From contig CM055092.1 of the NCBI GenBank assembly GCA_029204225.1, positions 18,436,886 through 18,500,885 on the forward strand: 64,000 nucleotides of DNA. The letters run 5' to 3'. Source of the stretch: Diphasiastrum complanatum. Its lineage: Eukaryota; Streptophyta; Lycopodiopsida; Lycopodiales; Lycopodiaceae. This document shows positions 11,244 through 22,734 of the stretch, piece after piece. The stretch's first letter is position 1. Each line of letters begins with the position of its first letter. Below the pieces are notes generated by a model. The model saw nothing but the letters and a program-made list of their open reading frames with translations, had not been told where the DNA came from and made no database searches. Both the position numbers and the translations under genes were made by a program.

Positions 11244-12547
11244 CTAAACCTGATGAGGACTGGATGAAACAGGTGGGGCAGGATTATAAACATCACGAAA
11301 ATCAGAACATGTAAGGTATGCTGCAGGTACAACATCAAACCATGGAGGAATACTAGAAACGAGTGTATTTAACAAAGCTGGAAGACGAGATAATGCATCA
11401 GCAACAGTGTTAGCACGACTAGGACGATACAATATGGAGAAATGAAAAGACTGTAAAAACTGCAACCAACGAAATTGACAATCACTAAGGTCACGTTGAG
11501 AAAACAGATAACGTAAAGACTGGTGATCAGTAATAATGTCAAATGGGACTCGATACAGATAATGACGCCACTTCTTAAGAGCATAGATAATAGCAAGAAG
11601 CTCTTTCTCATGCACAGAATAACGTTGCTCATAAGAGTGAAGACGATGCGACTCATAAGCAATAATACATTGTGATTGGCAAAGTAAAGCACCCCAACCA
11701 ACATTACTAGCATCAGTCTCAACAAGAAACTTTTGATGAAACTGTGGTAAACACATAACGGCAGCATCAACAACAGCACAACGAAGAGTATCAAACGTTG
11801 TCTGACAATCAGGAGTCCACAAAAAAGTACTAGACTTCTTCAAAAGTGCATGAAGAGGAGCTGCGATAGTGGCAAAATGAGGAACTGGACGACGAAGGTG
11901 AGTGGCTAACCCAAGAAACATACGAACATGATGAATATGAGTAGGTATAGGCCAATCCTGGATGGCCTGAACCTTATGAGGGTCCAGACGAATGTGACCA
12001 TTACAAATAAGAAAACTAAGAAACTCGATCTCAGAAACAGCAAAAGAACATCTAGACAACTTAGCAAATAACTGGTGGTGTACAAGTAACTGAAAAACCA
12101 AGGAAAGATGGGCAACATGCTCAGCAAGAGACTGACTAAAAATAAGAATATCTTCAAAATAAACCAAGACACAATGACCAAGAAGCGGACGTAAGATGTT
12201 ATTCATCACAATCTGAATGTAGGAGGGCCATTAGTAACACCAAAAGGAAGCACACGAAATTCATATAAACCAAGATGAGTACGAAAAGCAGTCTTATGTT
12301 TGTCAGAAGGGTGCATCCTGATTTGGTAATATCCAGAACGAAGGTCTATCTTGGAAAAGATTTTAGAGGTACCAAGCTGGTCAAAGAGGTCATCCATGTG
12401 TGGAATAGGGTACTGATTACGAATAGTCAACTTATTTAAAGCACGGTAATCAATACAAAGGCGTTTGGTACCATCTTTCTTATTAATAAGGAGAACAGGA
12501 GCACCAAAAGGGCTGTGACTATGAACAATGAGACCCTGATTTAACAA
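11244..12547 (-). pseudogene. Gypsy element 1: reverse transcriptase and RNase H
   Basis: The RT fingers/palm lie at 12,547-12,206 ([54 protein letters not shown]). A one-base deletion near 12,219, judged against the related copy at 46.8 kb, shifts the frame. The second 321-codon frame continues with the palm motif read as VYFEDIL, where the family and the 46.8 kb copy have YFDD. RNase H follows with FLVETDASNVGWGALL, HEKELLAIIYALKKWRHYL and TDHQSLRYL. The Asp-to-Glu change at the metal-binding motif would impair polymerisation. Confidence 0.9.
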
Positions 12548-12559
12548 GGCAGTAATATG

Positions 12560-13753
12560 GAGCTCAAGCTCATCACGCTCAGATCAAGACATACGATAAG
12601 GGGGACGGGAGGGAGGAGCAGAACTAGGACACAAATCAATATGATGGTTCACGTCACGTAATGGTGGTAGCATCGTAGGTTCTGAAAAGGCAAAAGCATA
12701 CTGATGTAATAAGTCAGAAATCACCTGAGGAACAGCTGCTGGTGTAGAAACTGGAGGAACTGGTACTGCCCGCGGAACACATAATAAGGCAGCACAATGA
12801 GCCTTCGGCAGACTGCGAATAATCTACTTCCCAGTAATCAACTGGAAGTCTCCCTGAGAATCAATGCCCACAAATGAGTGTGTAACTGCATCATGTACAA
12901 ATGTCAATGTCTGATGTGTCAAGCCCAGTGTAACGGCTCCAAGAGATGCAAACCAATTGCACCAAGGATAAGATCATAACGCTCCATAGGGATCATGTAA
13001 AGATCTGCCTGTCCAGAGAAATCTCCAATGCAGTATGGTAAACGCTGAAACATCTGAGAACTGGCAACCTCAACTGTGAGAGGCTAGGAAGCAGGAACAG
13101 GTGAAGCACGGATCCGACTAGTGATATAATTGCTAATAAAAGAATGAGTGCTAGCAGTATCAACTAAAGCAATATACTCTCGACCTGTAATACGCACACG
13201 TAACCGAATGGAGCGAGGACCAGGATGCCCTATCCAAGTAGCATAGGCAAGCTGAGCATGGCAAGTAGCAGGAAGTAAATCAGGGGAAGGCTCAGAGAAT
13301 AAGTCAGGCTCATCAGAAATATGAATGTAGATATCGGAATCATCTGGAGTAGTGCCCTCATGGTAAAAAACAACAGTAGTAGTAGGGAGAGGCTGGCGGC
13401 AATCACGGGCAAGATGGTCAGGACTCTTACAACGAAAGCAAAGACGCTTCTACTGAAGATCAGCGAACTCTGCAGACGTGTAACGTCGGACAAAAGCAGG
13501 TCGAGGAGTCAGAGGACGAGGAGGCGAAGGGGCAATGGAAAGAGCTGGAACAGAAGCTGTCGGTGTAGGGTGAACGTAGCGGGAGAAGATGAAGCAGAAG
13601 GACGGGGTCGGGAGAAGCGGGAAGGAAGGGTGTCAGAGTACTTATGCTATAAAGTACTGGCAAGAGACATCGCCTCAACAAGTGTGGTAGGATGGAAGGA
13701 AGGAACAAATTGAAACAACACAAACTCACCAGTAACCTTACTCGAAGCTTCAC
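12560..13753 (-). pseudogene. Gypsy element 1: gag zinc knuckle and protease remnant
   Basis: Minus-strand translation near 13,460-13,400 gives CFRCKSPDHLARDC, a CCHC zinc knuckle. Further on, near 13,175, EYIALVDTASTHSFIS corresponds to the aspartic protease active site but reads DTAS instead of DTGA. An RT-proximal linker follows to 12,560. Several stops interrupt the frame. Sequence upstream of 13,753, where the gag N-terminus and 5' LTR belong, is replaced by microsatellite DNA. Confidence 0.7.
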
Positions 13754-13929
13754 TCGAAGCTTAAGTGCAAACGTGCAATTGCTCGCTCTTTAAACGCTTG
13801 CTCTCTTTTTTTTGAATATTTTTGTCACATGCACAAGCAATTAAAAAATAGCATTATATTACACAATTGAACCATTATTATAAGCAAATTCAAATATTCA
13901 ATTACCATCAAACACTATCTAGTCATCTA

Positions 13930-13986
13930 CTACTATAAATCTTAATCAAAAAACACACACACATACACACTCTCTCTCCCTCTCTA

Positions 13987-14017
<31 letters not shown>

Positions 14018-14114
14018 AAAAATCCAATATAAATTCAATCAAACACTATTTATTTATCTATCACTCTTAAATACCCTAAACTGATGCACAATACAAAACA
14101 CACACACATTCTCG

Positions 14115-14145
<31 letters not shown>

Positions 14146-14195
14146 ATCTTAAACTCAAAATGCAAAACACAACCCCCCTTCCCTCTCTCTCTCAC

Positions 14196-14237
<42 letters not shown>

Positions 14238-14431
14238 TTAAATCTTAAATCAATGTAAAATGTTAAACATGTTCAGAAACACACACACACACACACACAC
14301 AATCTATTCATCTACTGCCCTAAATCTTAATCAAATCACACACACTCTCTCTCTCTTTCTTCATTATCTTAAATTCAAAATGCAAGGACAATACATACAC
14401 ACTTCTTCCCTTTTCTCTCTTCTCTATCTCT

Positions 14432-14473
<42 letters not shown>

Positions 14474-14526
14474 TTAAATCTTAAATCAATGTAGAATGAT
14501 CAACATGTTTACAAAAAAAAAACACA

Positions 14527-14566
<40 letters not shown>

Positions 14567-14875
14567 TCTCATCTATCATTCTTAGTCTTAAATAAATAAA
14601 AATCTAACAATCTATTACTACCATAGATTATGTATTTATCTATAATCTTAAATTCTACATCATTGCAAAATGTTAAACATTATCTCAAATAATTCTAACA
14701 ATCTATTATAAACACTATCAAAAACTAATCTATTATAAACACTATCACAATCTATTATAGAAAACTCTCTCTCTCTCTCTCTTAAAACTTTATTTTTAAA
14801 AAAAAGAATCCAAAATCTTTCAATATCTTCAACCATACATGTGCACTTCACCTCCTCTCTCTCTTTCTCTCTCAC
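13930..14875. repeat. Tandem array of AC/CT microsatellites joined by a short AT-rich unit
   Basis: At least four units share the order (CACA)n, (CT)n, then CAAATCTTAAATCTTAAATC and AATGTARAATG. The clearest copies are at about 13,950-14,085, 14,100-14,265, 14,280-14,495 and 14,520-14,690. The open frames here are artefacts of the dinucleotide runs. Confidence 0.8.
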
Positions 14876-15620
14876 AAATTACAAATATAATAATCATAAA
14901 TCTACTATCCTAAATAATACTAATAATCTATTACAAGACCATTCAAAACCATTTTAAATCAATGCAAAATTTAAAGAAAAAACACACACACACTCTTCAT
15001 CTCTTTTTATCATTCACACTCTCTATCTCCTCTTCGAACAAACAAACAAACATCAACCTCAAACAAACAAACAAAAAGTAAAACAAACAAAAATCAAACA
15101 TCAACCTCAAACAATGATCTTCAAGCATCTTCAAGCATTGATCTTGAAGTCCTCAAGCACTGATTGCTGTCAATTGCCCTCAATCGATCCAAAGACGCTC
15201 AAATCTGCAAAAGACAAAGTGAAAGAGAAGGCGTTGGATCACGCAAATTGGAAGATTGAAACAGACGTCAGAATCTGACGGCCTCCAAACATGTCGGAAT
15301 CCGACGTCTGTGCCCATTCAAGCCCGGACAAACGTGCTAGATGCCGTGGACAGGCTTTTTGGCATGCTGACGTGGACATCGGATTCAGACGTCCACGTCG
15401 GATGACACGTATTTTTGTTTAAAAAATTTCTGTGATAGGTCATATCCATGTCTGCAAGTTGGAATCCGACATGTCGGACTCCGACGTGCCTTTGAAAAAT
15501 TGGTTGCTGCCCAGATTTCCCGATCGCCAGACTGTGATTTTCAGATTTTTTACTCGGACGTTAGAACTCTACGTGTCGGATTGCGACGGATTATGAAATT
15601 TTTGAGCATACAAGATTAGC
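14876..15620. other. No gene; cluster of TCGGA/TCCGA motifs
   Basis: AT-rich sequence with AAACAAAC runs near 15,040-15,090, then a GC-richer block at 15,260-15,600 in which variants of GTCGGAATCCGACGT recur at least five times. No coding frame is supported. Confidence 0.5.
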
Positions 15621-16095
15621 ACAATCAACAAGCCATTAAGTATAACTTGAACAAGTTTTATCTCCTTAATGCTCTCGTCAATACATTCTAACTCATCATT
15701 GAATATTTTAACTCTCAACACAAAATCACGAGTACTTTTATCAATCCTTTGAATACTTTGAAAGATTTGTCTTCTTATGGTTAGTGCCCTAGATGTAGAC
15801 TTGGATTCATAAAGCTTCGTCAAGGCTTCCAAAGCCTCACTTGATGAAGTACACTTACCAACTTCCTTGAAAGTTCATTGGTAACATTCATCTTAATCAT
15901 GTGTAGAGTTCTTTTAGCTCTCTTGTCATACCTCACTTGGTCTTGGGGTTCTTGAGGTCTCTCCTCCACACCTACAACAATCTCCATCAACTCATTCATC
16001 TCCAATAAGGAATCCATCCTTAGCTTCCAAATAGAATAGTTGATTGAGGTAAGCCTATCATTGCCTTCTAACATGAAGCCACTTGAGGTTGCCAT
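15621..16095 (-). pseudogene. Copia gag N-terminus remnant
   Basis: From the ATG at 16,095 the minus strand encodes a UBN2-type Ty1/copia gag (LTSINYSIWKLRMDSLL, NELMEIV, KMNVTNEL). A frameshift near 15,840 moves the remainder (KLYESKSTSRALTIRRQIF, DELECID, VILNGLL) into another frame. It closely resembles the gag at 42.4-42.9 kb and, less so, the intact copia at 38.1 kb. The coding sequence is truncated at about 15,620. Confidence 0.85.
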
Positions 16096-16685
16096 GTTGC
16101 AATGATTTGATTCTTTCTTTCAACTTGTTCCAATGCACAAAGCACTCCTTTGAATGTCAACAAATGAACTCAAGAAAAAATCACAAAGATATGGAACTTC
16201 TCAAATCTCTTTCTTGCACCAAACCTAGCAAATCGAACACATGAAATGAAGAATTCTTGAACAAGCTATGATCTACCAACAATATAATAAATCTTGCCAC
16301 TTTCTAAGATTGAAACACATTCCATTAAAGTCCAGCAACTTCAAAAAACAGAGATCCAATCAAAAATAGGGTTTTGACAAAGTCACAAAAAATTGAATCT
16401 TCAAGATTATACATGCAATTGCTAAAATGTTGAGATACAATCTTGTAGAATGTAATAACACCTATCCATAGCAAGTACAGTCACCACATTCCACCAAGTT
16501 TTGAGTGAAATCGGCCTACTTCAATGATTTTGACTTCTATTAGGTTCTGATTTACAAAAAATCAATTCTAAACTTGAAAAATGCATGATTTTTGAGTAGG
16601 AATCAATCTAGCACGCTCTAGAATTGATAGCTCCTCCAAATCCTTGCTAAATCTGGCTAATCTTCCAAGTAACTTGCACCAAAGA
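16096..16685 (-). other. Copia 5' leader
   Basis: This untranslated leader lies between the gag start and the primer-binding site. Its gag-proximal 120 bp match the corresponding leader at 42,990-43,100 (shared TTCCAATGCACAAA and AATGTCAACAAATGAA), which supports a common copia family. Confidence 0.6.
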
Positions 16686-16695
16686 TCTGATACCA
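16686..16695 (-). promoter_or_regulatory. Primer-binding site (TGGTATCAGA)
   Basis: The minus strand reads TGGTATCAGATC next to the CA end of an LTR. It primes minus-strand cDNA from initiator tRNA-Met for the copia remnant on its left. Confidence 0.8.
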
Positions 16696-17296
16696 TGTGA
16701 TGGATTTCAGATCATTAAGATCCAATATGTCCCTTTCATCTTTGGTTATGAAATATAGCACATCTAGCACCATTGACAATGTAGAAAACTAGCTTTATCA
16801 AAACATAGAAGCTTCAAACTCTGATAGATCTTGACAAAATACGATATGAATGATAAAGTACTATTTTTGTATGTACAAAACTAGGAACCTACTATATTTG
16901 AAACATGTAAATGCAACAAACATAATGTGCATGAAACCCCAAAGAGATCTCATGTATAAGAATGAATGAGAGAAGAGAGAAAGTATGTAACTATTTCCAC
17001 ATGTGTACAACTATATATGGCAGATCCATGCCTCATTAATGAGTTTGGTTTCCCTCCAAAACTCTTCTAGCTCAAAAATCCTATCAACAATATGACTAGA
17101 TTCAATGTATCTAATATCCAACCTCGACTTCCTAACTTTCCCACACTTTCTAAAAGTGGTCATTCAAATAAACTTTGACTAAAATAAACGCCTCTGACAT
17201 ATATTGGTCCCTTAGTCTTCATATGTATTCGAGTTTGATTTAATAAGATTGAATATACTGCTTTATTCATGTTTATGACTTAACTAGGGTATCACA
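16696..17296 (-). mobile_element. 601-bp LTR bounded by TGTGAT...ATCACA
   Basis: On the minus strand the LTR opens TGTGATACCC and ends CCATCACA, so its tips form a 6-bp inverted repeat. A TATATAG box lies near 17,016-17,022. The left side abuts a primer-binding site, as for a 5' LTR. The right side abuts a polypurine run (AGGAAGGGGAGA on the minus strand), as for a 3' LTR. One LTR with both signals suggests a tandem or recombinant arrangement. Confidence 0.6.
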
Positions 17297-17900
17297 TCTC
17301 CCCTTCCTAAAATGTGAAGCGCCTTCGCAAACATTGAGGTCTGAACAACATACAAAAGAAATTTCAAAGATTTCTTCATACATCATTCCATTAAAGATGT
17401 CGATCATAGCAAAGAAATCCTTAAAACCCCCGATATGTCTTTAATCTAGTTCAGCCTGTAAATTAGCAGATAATAGAACATCAAGCTCTATTTGTCGCAC
17501 TTTATTGATTTCTTGAGCTTCATGATATTGCCCAATCACTCTGTTGTGATAGCTTTCAATTTTAACAAGCAAGTTGCATTCTAAACTACCTGGGCTGTGA
17601 AATCCAAATATTCCTCATCCTTTTCCTTTCTTGGTATGATGTCTTTCATTAGCTTAACATCGAATCTGACGAAAGATCCCTGCAAGTAGAAACTTTGCAT
17701 TGCATCCAACACTTTGGCAATGAAGTTGATGATTAAAGAGAATGGGTCATAAACCGATGATATTTTTTTATGTAGCTTCTTGGATTTGATGTTATAGGAC
17801 ATATTCTGTTGGTGCATAGCATGGTTGGCTTTCCAGTCAACATATAGATTCCATAGATCTGGGTATGAAGCATCAATACCCTACGACAAATGTTTCACTT
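17297..17900 (-). pseudogene. Gypsy 3' remnant (post-integrase region and polypurine tract)
   Basis: The minus strand has a 78-codon frame (17,817-17,581). It continues, with shifts, through a segment reading roughly ESYHNRVIGQYHEAQEINK, like the helical region after the integrase core in some gypsy elements, and ends in the polypurine tract at the LTR. With the integrase piece at 22.7-23.3 kb it may be one element split by the insertion between them. The family call is tentative. Confidence 0.4.
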
Positions 17901-18755
17901 GAACATAGCAAAATTCAGTACTTTTATATGGAATAAATCAAAGTGGTTGCGGTAATGCCAAAAATATTTTTATCCTTTGTAATAATCATAAATATCTATT
18001 TCTTTCATTAGTATGTATTCTAAAGCATAAAGTATTGTATAGTCTATATACAATTAAGAACTTCAATAAAGAGCTACACAAAATTTTCCTTGGAGTATTG
18101 CCCAGTCTAAACTAAAATTTCTAGGTCTTCTGGTGAAATACCAAGAAATTATCTTTTAGGGCAAGTTTAGGGGAAATGGCCAAATGACATTTGAGCAGCT
18201 ATATATGTAGTAGTAGCAGCATGGAGAACATATCATTGTATTCTCTTTTGATGTGGAGAATTCATCTCTTATGATTCTATGTTCATCTCATGTGTTTTTG
18301 TCTTGATATCTTGAGTCTCTATTTGTAGAATGATGATTTTCTTGTTGATCTTTCTTTCACACATGTAAAGAATAGTAGGTTGTTGCTGTAGTATGGACAG
18401 GGATAGTACCTTACTGTAATTAAGTGTTTATGATCAAATCATTATGCATTTCTAAGTTCTATCATGCATAAAATAGCAATTTCTATCTTGTAGCTATAAA
18501 TTTTTGTTCTGATCAAAAACCTGAGGTTGACTGTATCATGTTCCTACTGCGCCATTGTATCTTGAGATTCATCAGGGGTCTCATCAATGTCAGATTGCTG
18601 ATTATTGGCTCCATAGTGTAGTCAACCGAATTATTAGCAGTCATATCAGCAAGCGTGTCCTTTGTCAACTCAAGCACTATTTCTATTGGAACAATGTTGA
18701 GTTTCGGTGGTGTGTCTTCTTCAATTATAACCACCATGTATTTCTCCTGAACAAC
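17901..18755. other. Unassigned, possibly retroelement linker
   Basis: No clear gene. The minus strand at 18,755-18,513 stays open (EEDTPPKLNIVPIE, then QWRSRNMIQSTSG) and is vaguely like the copia integrase-RT linker. I cannot confirm this. Confidence 0.25.
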
Positions 18756-19562
18756 TGTTGTAAAGCTATCTTCAAAAGCTTTACTTCCGGCGCCACTGGC
18801 GCCAGCATTGTCCCCGGCGCCAACAGCGCCCCTGCTGCTCCTGGCACCAATGGCGCCGACGCCACTCCCGGCGCCACTGTGACCAGAATCCAGCCGGTGC
18901 CAAGTTCCTATGGCTGAAAATCTTTGATCAGTTCTAGCGAAGTCCAGAGAGCTCAGATCGATGTGCAATCACCTCACACGATCTAGGCATGATTAAAGGA
19001 AGCCTGGGGATCAATAAAATCTAGAGAGAGAATATGACTTTCTAGAAAGAGAAAATCCTAGAGAGAGAAAAACGTGCTTTACCAGCCTGGGTAGAGTGCT
19101 TGGTATGAGGGGGGTTGCCGAATCCCACCAATACTATAGGGGAGTGCGGGTTGCGAGTCAGGGCGAGCTCCAACCAAGTCTCAGCCTCCCTTGCTGGAAT
19201 GTTGTCATGGCTCTCGCCTTGGCATGCTAGCGCCCCGGAGACTAGGGTCAATCACACACTTGAAATGTAACCTTCTCAGATTTATCAATAAAGTGGGATT
19301 TTTCTCAAATTGACTCTGATTACCTTTTGGGTTTCAGTGTTCGGTAAAAGCGCTAGTTGTAAGGCCGCTTCAAAATTTTTAAGTTGGCACATAGCTGAGG
19401 GTCGTATCCCGGGACGCCAGCGGTATGCCGTCGGGACCATTCGGTCCATGGCGCCAGCGGTATGCCGTCGGGACCATTTGGTCCAGGAACTAGTTGTCTC
19501 CATATCTGTCACGGCTTGTGGTTCTGAGTGTTCCTTGCATGAACGTGAATGGGTTAAGCTCT
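18756..19562 (+). repeat. Left LTR of the non-autonomous element
   Basis: It matches 21,947-22,703 over its length, with small indels. Landmarks are a GC-rich GGCGCC cluster (18,788-18,885), GATCGATGTGCAATCACC, an AATAAAG signal near 19,286, and a 37-bp tandem duplication (19,415 and 19,452) containing GGTATGCCGTCGGGACCAT. Homology stops at 19,562. Degenerate repeats with TCTGGCATGGCGCCARGTTGG continue to about 19,900, so the true LTR may be longer. Confidence 0.7.
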
Positions 19563-21946
19563 TAGGGAACGGGCTCTAACCTATCGGCTGAGTTGGATGG
19601 CTTGCTTGGGTGGAAGTTACCTGTTTATGGCTGTCCAGTCTGGCATGGCGCCAGGTTGGCTTCCAGCGCTCGTGACGAAGCTTTCAGTTGGTTAAGTCTG
19701 AGGTAAGTCAGACCGCTTGCTTGGAATGGATGTTACTCGTCTGTAACGAAGCTTCGAGTTGGTTAAGTTTGATGTATGTCGGGCGGCTTGCTTGGAAGGA
19801 AGTCACCCACATCGGGACCCCCGATCTGGCATGGCGCCAAGTTGGATCTCAATGTTGGTTTTCGGAACTTCAAGTTGGTTAAGTCTGATCGTTGTTGACG
19901 AGTTGGCTGCTTGTACGTCAAGTGGGTTTGGATGGCAAGAGTTGAAGGCTGGGAAGCTAAGTCGTGGTTCCCGGCTCCCTTTGGGATGCCTGTGATAGCT
20001 GCCGATCGTTTAGCTATAAGGCCTATCGACCAAAAAGTGGTGGGGCGTGACTGAGGCAATGTGCTGTTTAATGGTGAAAGCACGGATAGTTGGAGGGGTG
20101 TCCTATGTGGGCTGATTCTGTGATCGAATTGTATGGGCGCGGCCAGGCAAAGGTCCGTTGGTAGGACCATCTCAAAGGGGGATCTTGTCTTTGTTACTCG
20201 TTAGTAAACCTGCATGAGTGTCTTACTTGTATGTATTCGTGGTGAGTCTTAGTAATCGTGCTTTGTCTGGTTTGCATGATTGCTTGTGATACAAGGAGCT
20301 GATGGCTCGAGAAGGAACCTTTCTTTTGAAGGCTGATACCATCAAACAAAGAGGACTACAAAATCTGTGGGGCAGATTTGCAGTTCAAGTACTCGCATGT
20401 GAACGGCAACGAAACGACTTAATGTTTGCAAATGATGGATGGATAGCCTGTTTCTTGGGTTAGTTTCATTTGCGACAACGCCCACCAGACGCAAGCAGGA
20501 AGTCAAAAAGTTGGAAAGGGCAATTTCAGGGGAGATCTTCTATGGAGCAGTTGGTCTTCATTTTGGGACGGCCACCTTCGGAACTGAAACTCAATGAGCA
20601 TGGGTGATATCCAGTATCAGTTGGGTTTTTCCTCAAAGGGGAAAGACTAGGATCCTCTTCAGAGATTGGCAACAAGTTGGATCGAGCCATAATCCTAGCA
20701 GATGGGAAGCAAAGTGTTGGAAAGGCTTTTTGTCCGAAGAACTCTATTCTAAGTCCGATCAGCTGATTTTATAAGTGGAGGGGAACTATCACACACACCT
20801 CTCTCTCTTGGGGCAAATTTTGAATGAAAGTTGATCAAAACGGGGGCAAATTCAAGGTGACCTAGCAATACTCACATGAGGAGACTGGTCAACTTTGGAC
20901 CTAATAAGTTGACAAGTTTTTGTTATGGAAAGGAAAGCTTGTTATAGGCTTTCTCTGGACCAGCAATGATGAGGAAACATATGAGTACGCTGGCTTGTGT
21001 TACATGTAAGGCAGCTGATCAATGAAGGAACTGTGAAAGTTGAGTTTTGCATGAGAGACTTGGTATTTCGAACGAATGTTAAGGGACAGTTCGCGTTGAG
21101 ATCAGACTAGTGCAAACTCTGGGTGCATGTGTCTGATTCAAAGAGAGCTACTTGAAGCCAAGCTCGATGTACACTTCTTGTTTTGACTGTGAGGCAACTG
21201 AACAGTGATGAATTGTGAAAGTCAAGTTTTGTGCAATGGACATGGTGCTTCAAACAAACGCGAAGAGATAGTTCGGATGCGGATCAAATTGGTGCGACTC
21301 TTTGGCTTTCCATGAGGTCAATGGTTACATTTGGGCTGATTCAAAGAGCTACTTCAAGCTAAGTGAGAGGTGCATTGCGGAGTACTCAATCTTTGCCTAC
21401 CTTAAAGAGCCAAGATGGAAAAGTATCAAGATCAGGCTGGGACAAGGAGAGAAATCAAGCTGCAGAAGCAACAAGGCACATAGTGGACCATAAAGTAGAC
21501 AATCAAACGATAAATCCTTTGGCTCATGGAGCCTTGATACCTGTGCAGAACTGATCAAATCTGGAGCTCAAGGAGCTCAACACAAAGTGCATCAAGGACA
21601 AATCAGGAGCTCAAAGGAGTTCCAAAGTCGAAAGTCAGAAGCCACAGGGACGAACATCTCAAAGGAAGGCCTCTGTCACCAGTTAATAAGGTTCTTGGGT
21701 TTTATGAAAGTGATATCAAATCTACGCTTTTCCCAGGCAAAGAAATATTTTCAAGTTATGTAATTTTTCAGTACAAAGAGCTGAGCCTCCGACTTGTGGT
21801 GTGCCAGCTTCAATGTTAATAAAAAGTGGCCAGTAAATTGAGTACTGTGCCAAGTAGTTTAAATGTATAGTTATTTCAATTGGGAGACACCTTTACTTTA
21901 ATCTGACATCTGATGAGGACATTAGATTTTATAAAGGTGGGGTGGA

Positions 21947-22703
21947 TGTTGTAAAGCCATCTTCATAAGCTTTACTTTCGGTGCCACTGGCGCCAGCATT
22001 GTCCCCGGCGCCAGCAGCGCCCCTGCTGCTCCCGGCGCCAATGGCGCCGGCGCCACTCCCGACGGCAAGTTCCTATGGCTGAAAATCTTTGATCGGTTCT
22101 AGTGAAGTCCAGAGAGCTCAGATCGATGTGCAATCACCTCACACGATCGGCATGATTAAAGGAAGCCTCGGGATCAATAAAATCTAGAGAGAGAAAATGA
22201 CTTTCTAGAAAGAGAAAATTGTAGAGAGAGAAAAATGTGCTTTACCAGCCTGGGTAGAGTGCTTGGTATGAGGGGGGGTGCCGAATCCCACCAGTACTAT
22301 AGGGGAGTGCGGGTTGCGACTCAGGGCGAGCTCCAACCAAGTCTCAGCCTCGCTGGAATGTTGTCATGGCTCTCGCCTTGGCATGCTAGTGCCCCGGAGA
22401 CTAGGGTCGGTCACACACTTGAAATGTAACCTTCTGGGATTTTTCTCAAACTGATTCTAATTACCTTCTGGGTTTCAGTGTTCGGTAAAAGCGCCAGTTG
22501 TAAGGCCGCTTCAAAATTTTTAAGTTGGCACATAGCTGAGGGTCGTATCCCGGGACGCCAGCGGTATGCCGTCGGGACCATTCGGTCTGTGGCGCCAGCG
22601 GTATGCTGTCGGGACCATTTGGTCCAGGAACTGGTTGTCTCCATATCTGTCGCGGCTTGTGGTTATGAGTGTTCCTTGCATGAACGTGAATGGGTTAAGC
22701 TCT
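21947..22703 (+). repeat. Right LTR of the non-autonomous element
   Basis: It carries the same landmarks as the left LTR in the same order. It lacks a segment of the GC-rich cluster and about 15 bp around the AATAAAG signal. It is joined at about 22,704 to a short unrelated stretch and then to a gypsy integrase remnant. Confidence 0.75.
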
Positions 22704-22734
22704 GTATTGCGATAACCCCACAAAACAGAGGATA

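Larger units (their letters stand above)
18756..22703 (+). mobile_element. Non-autonomous LTR retroelement with no coding region
   Basis: Two direct repeats of about 0.76-0.81 kb (18,756-19,562 and 21,947-22,703) both open TGTTGTAAAGC and enclose about 2.4 kb without a long open frame. The right copy is immediately preceded by a purine tract, AAAGGTGGGGTGGA, as expected for a 3' LTR in plus orientation. The pentamer before the left copy is ACAAC; no matching duplication was seen on the right, where the copy may be truncated. No clear primer-binding site was found after the left copy. The element probably depends on proteins from another LTR element. Confidence 0.65.

Noticed and set aside
9867-13493. 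Many hydrophobic Leu-rich minus-strand frames overlapping gypsy 1
   Set aside because: They are other-frame shadows of the RT, integrase and protease reading frames.
18513-18968. Gly/Ala-rich frames on both strands (GATGA...PGANSAP), possibly a structural protein
   Set aside because: The sequence is the GGCGCC cluster at the start of an LTR, repeated in the partner LTR without a preserved frame.
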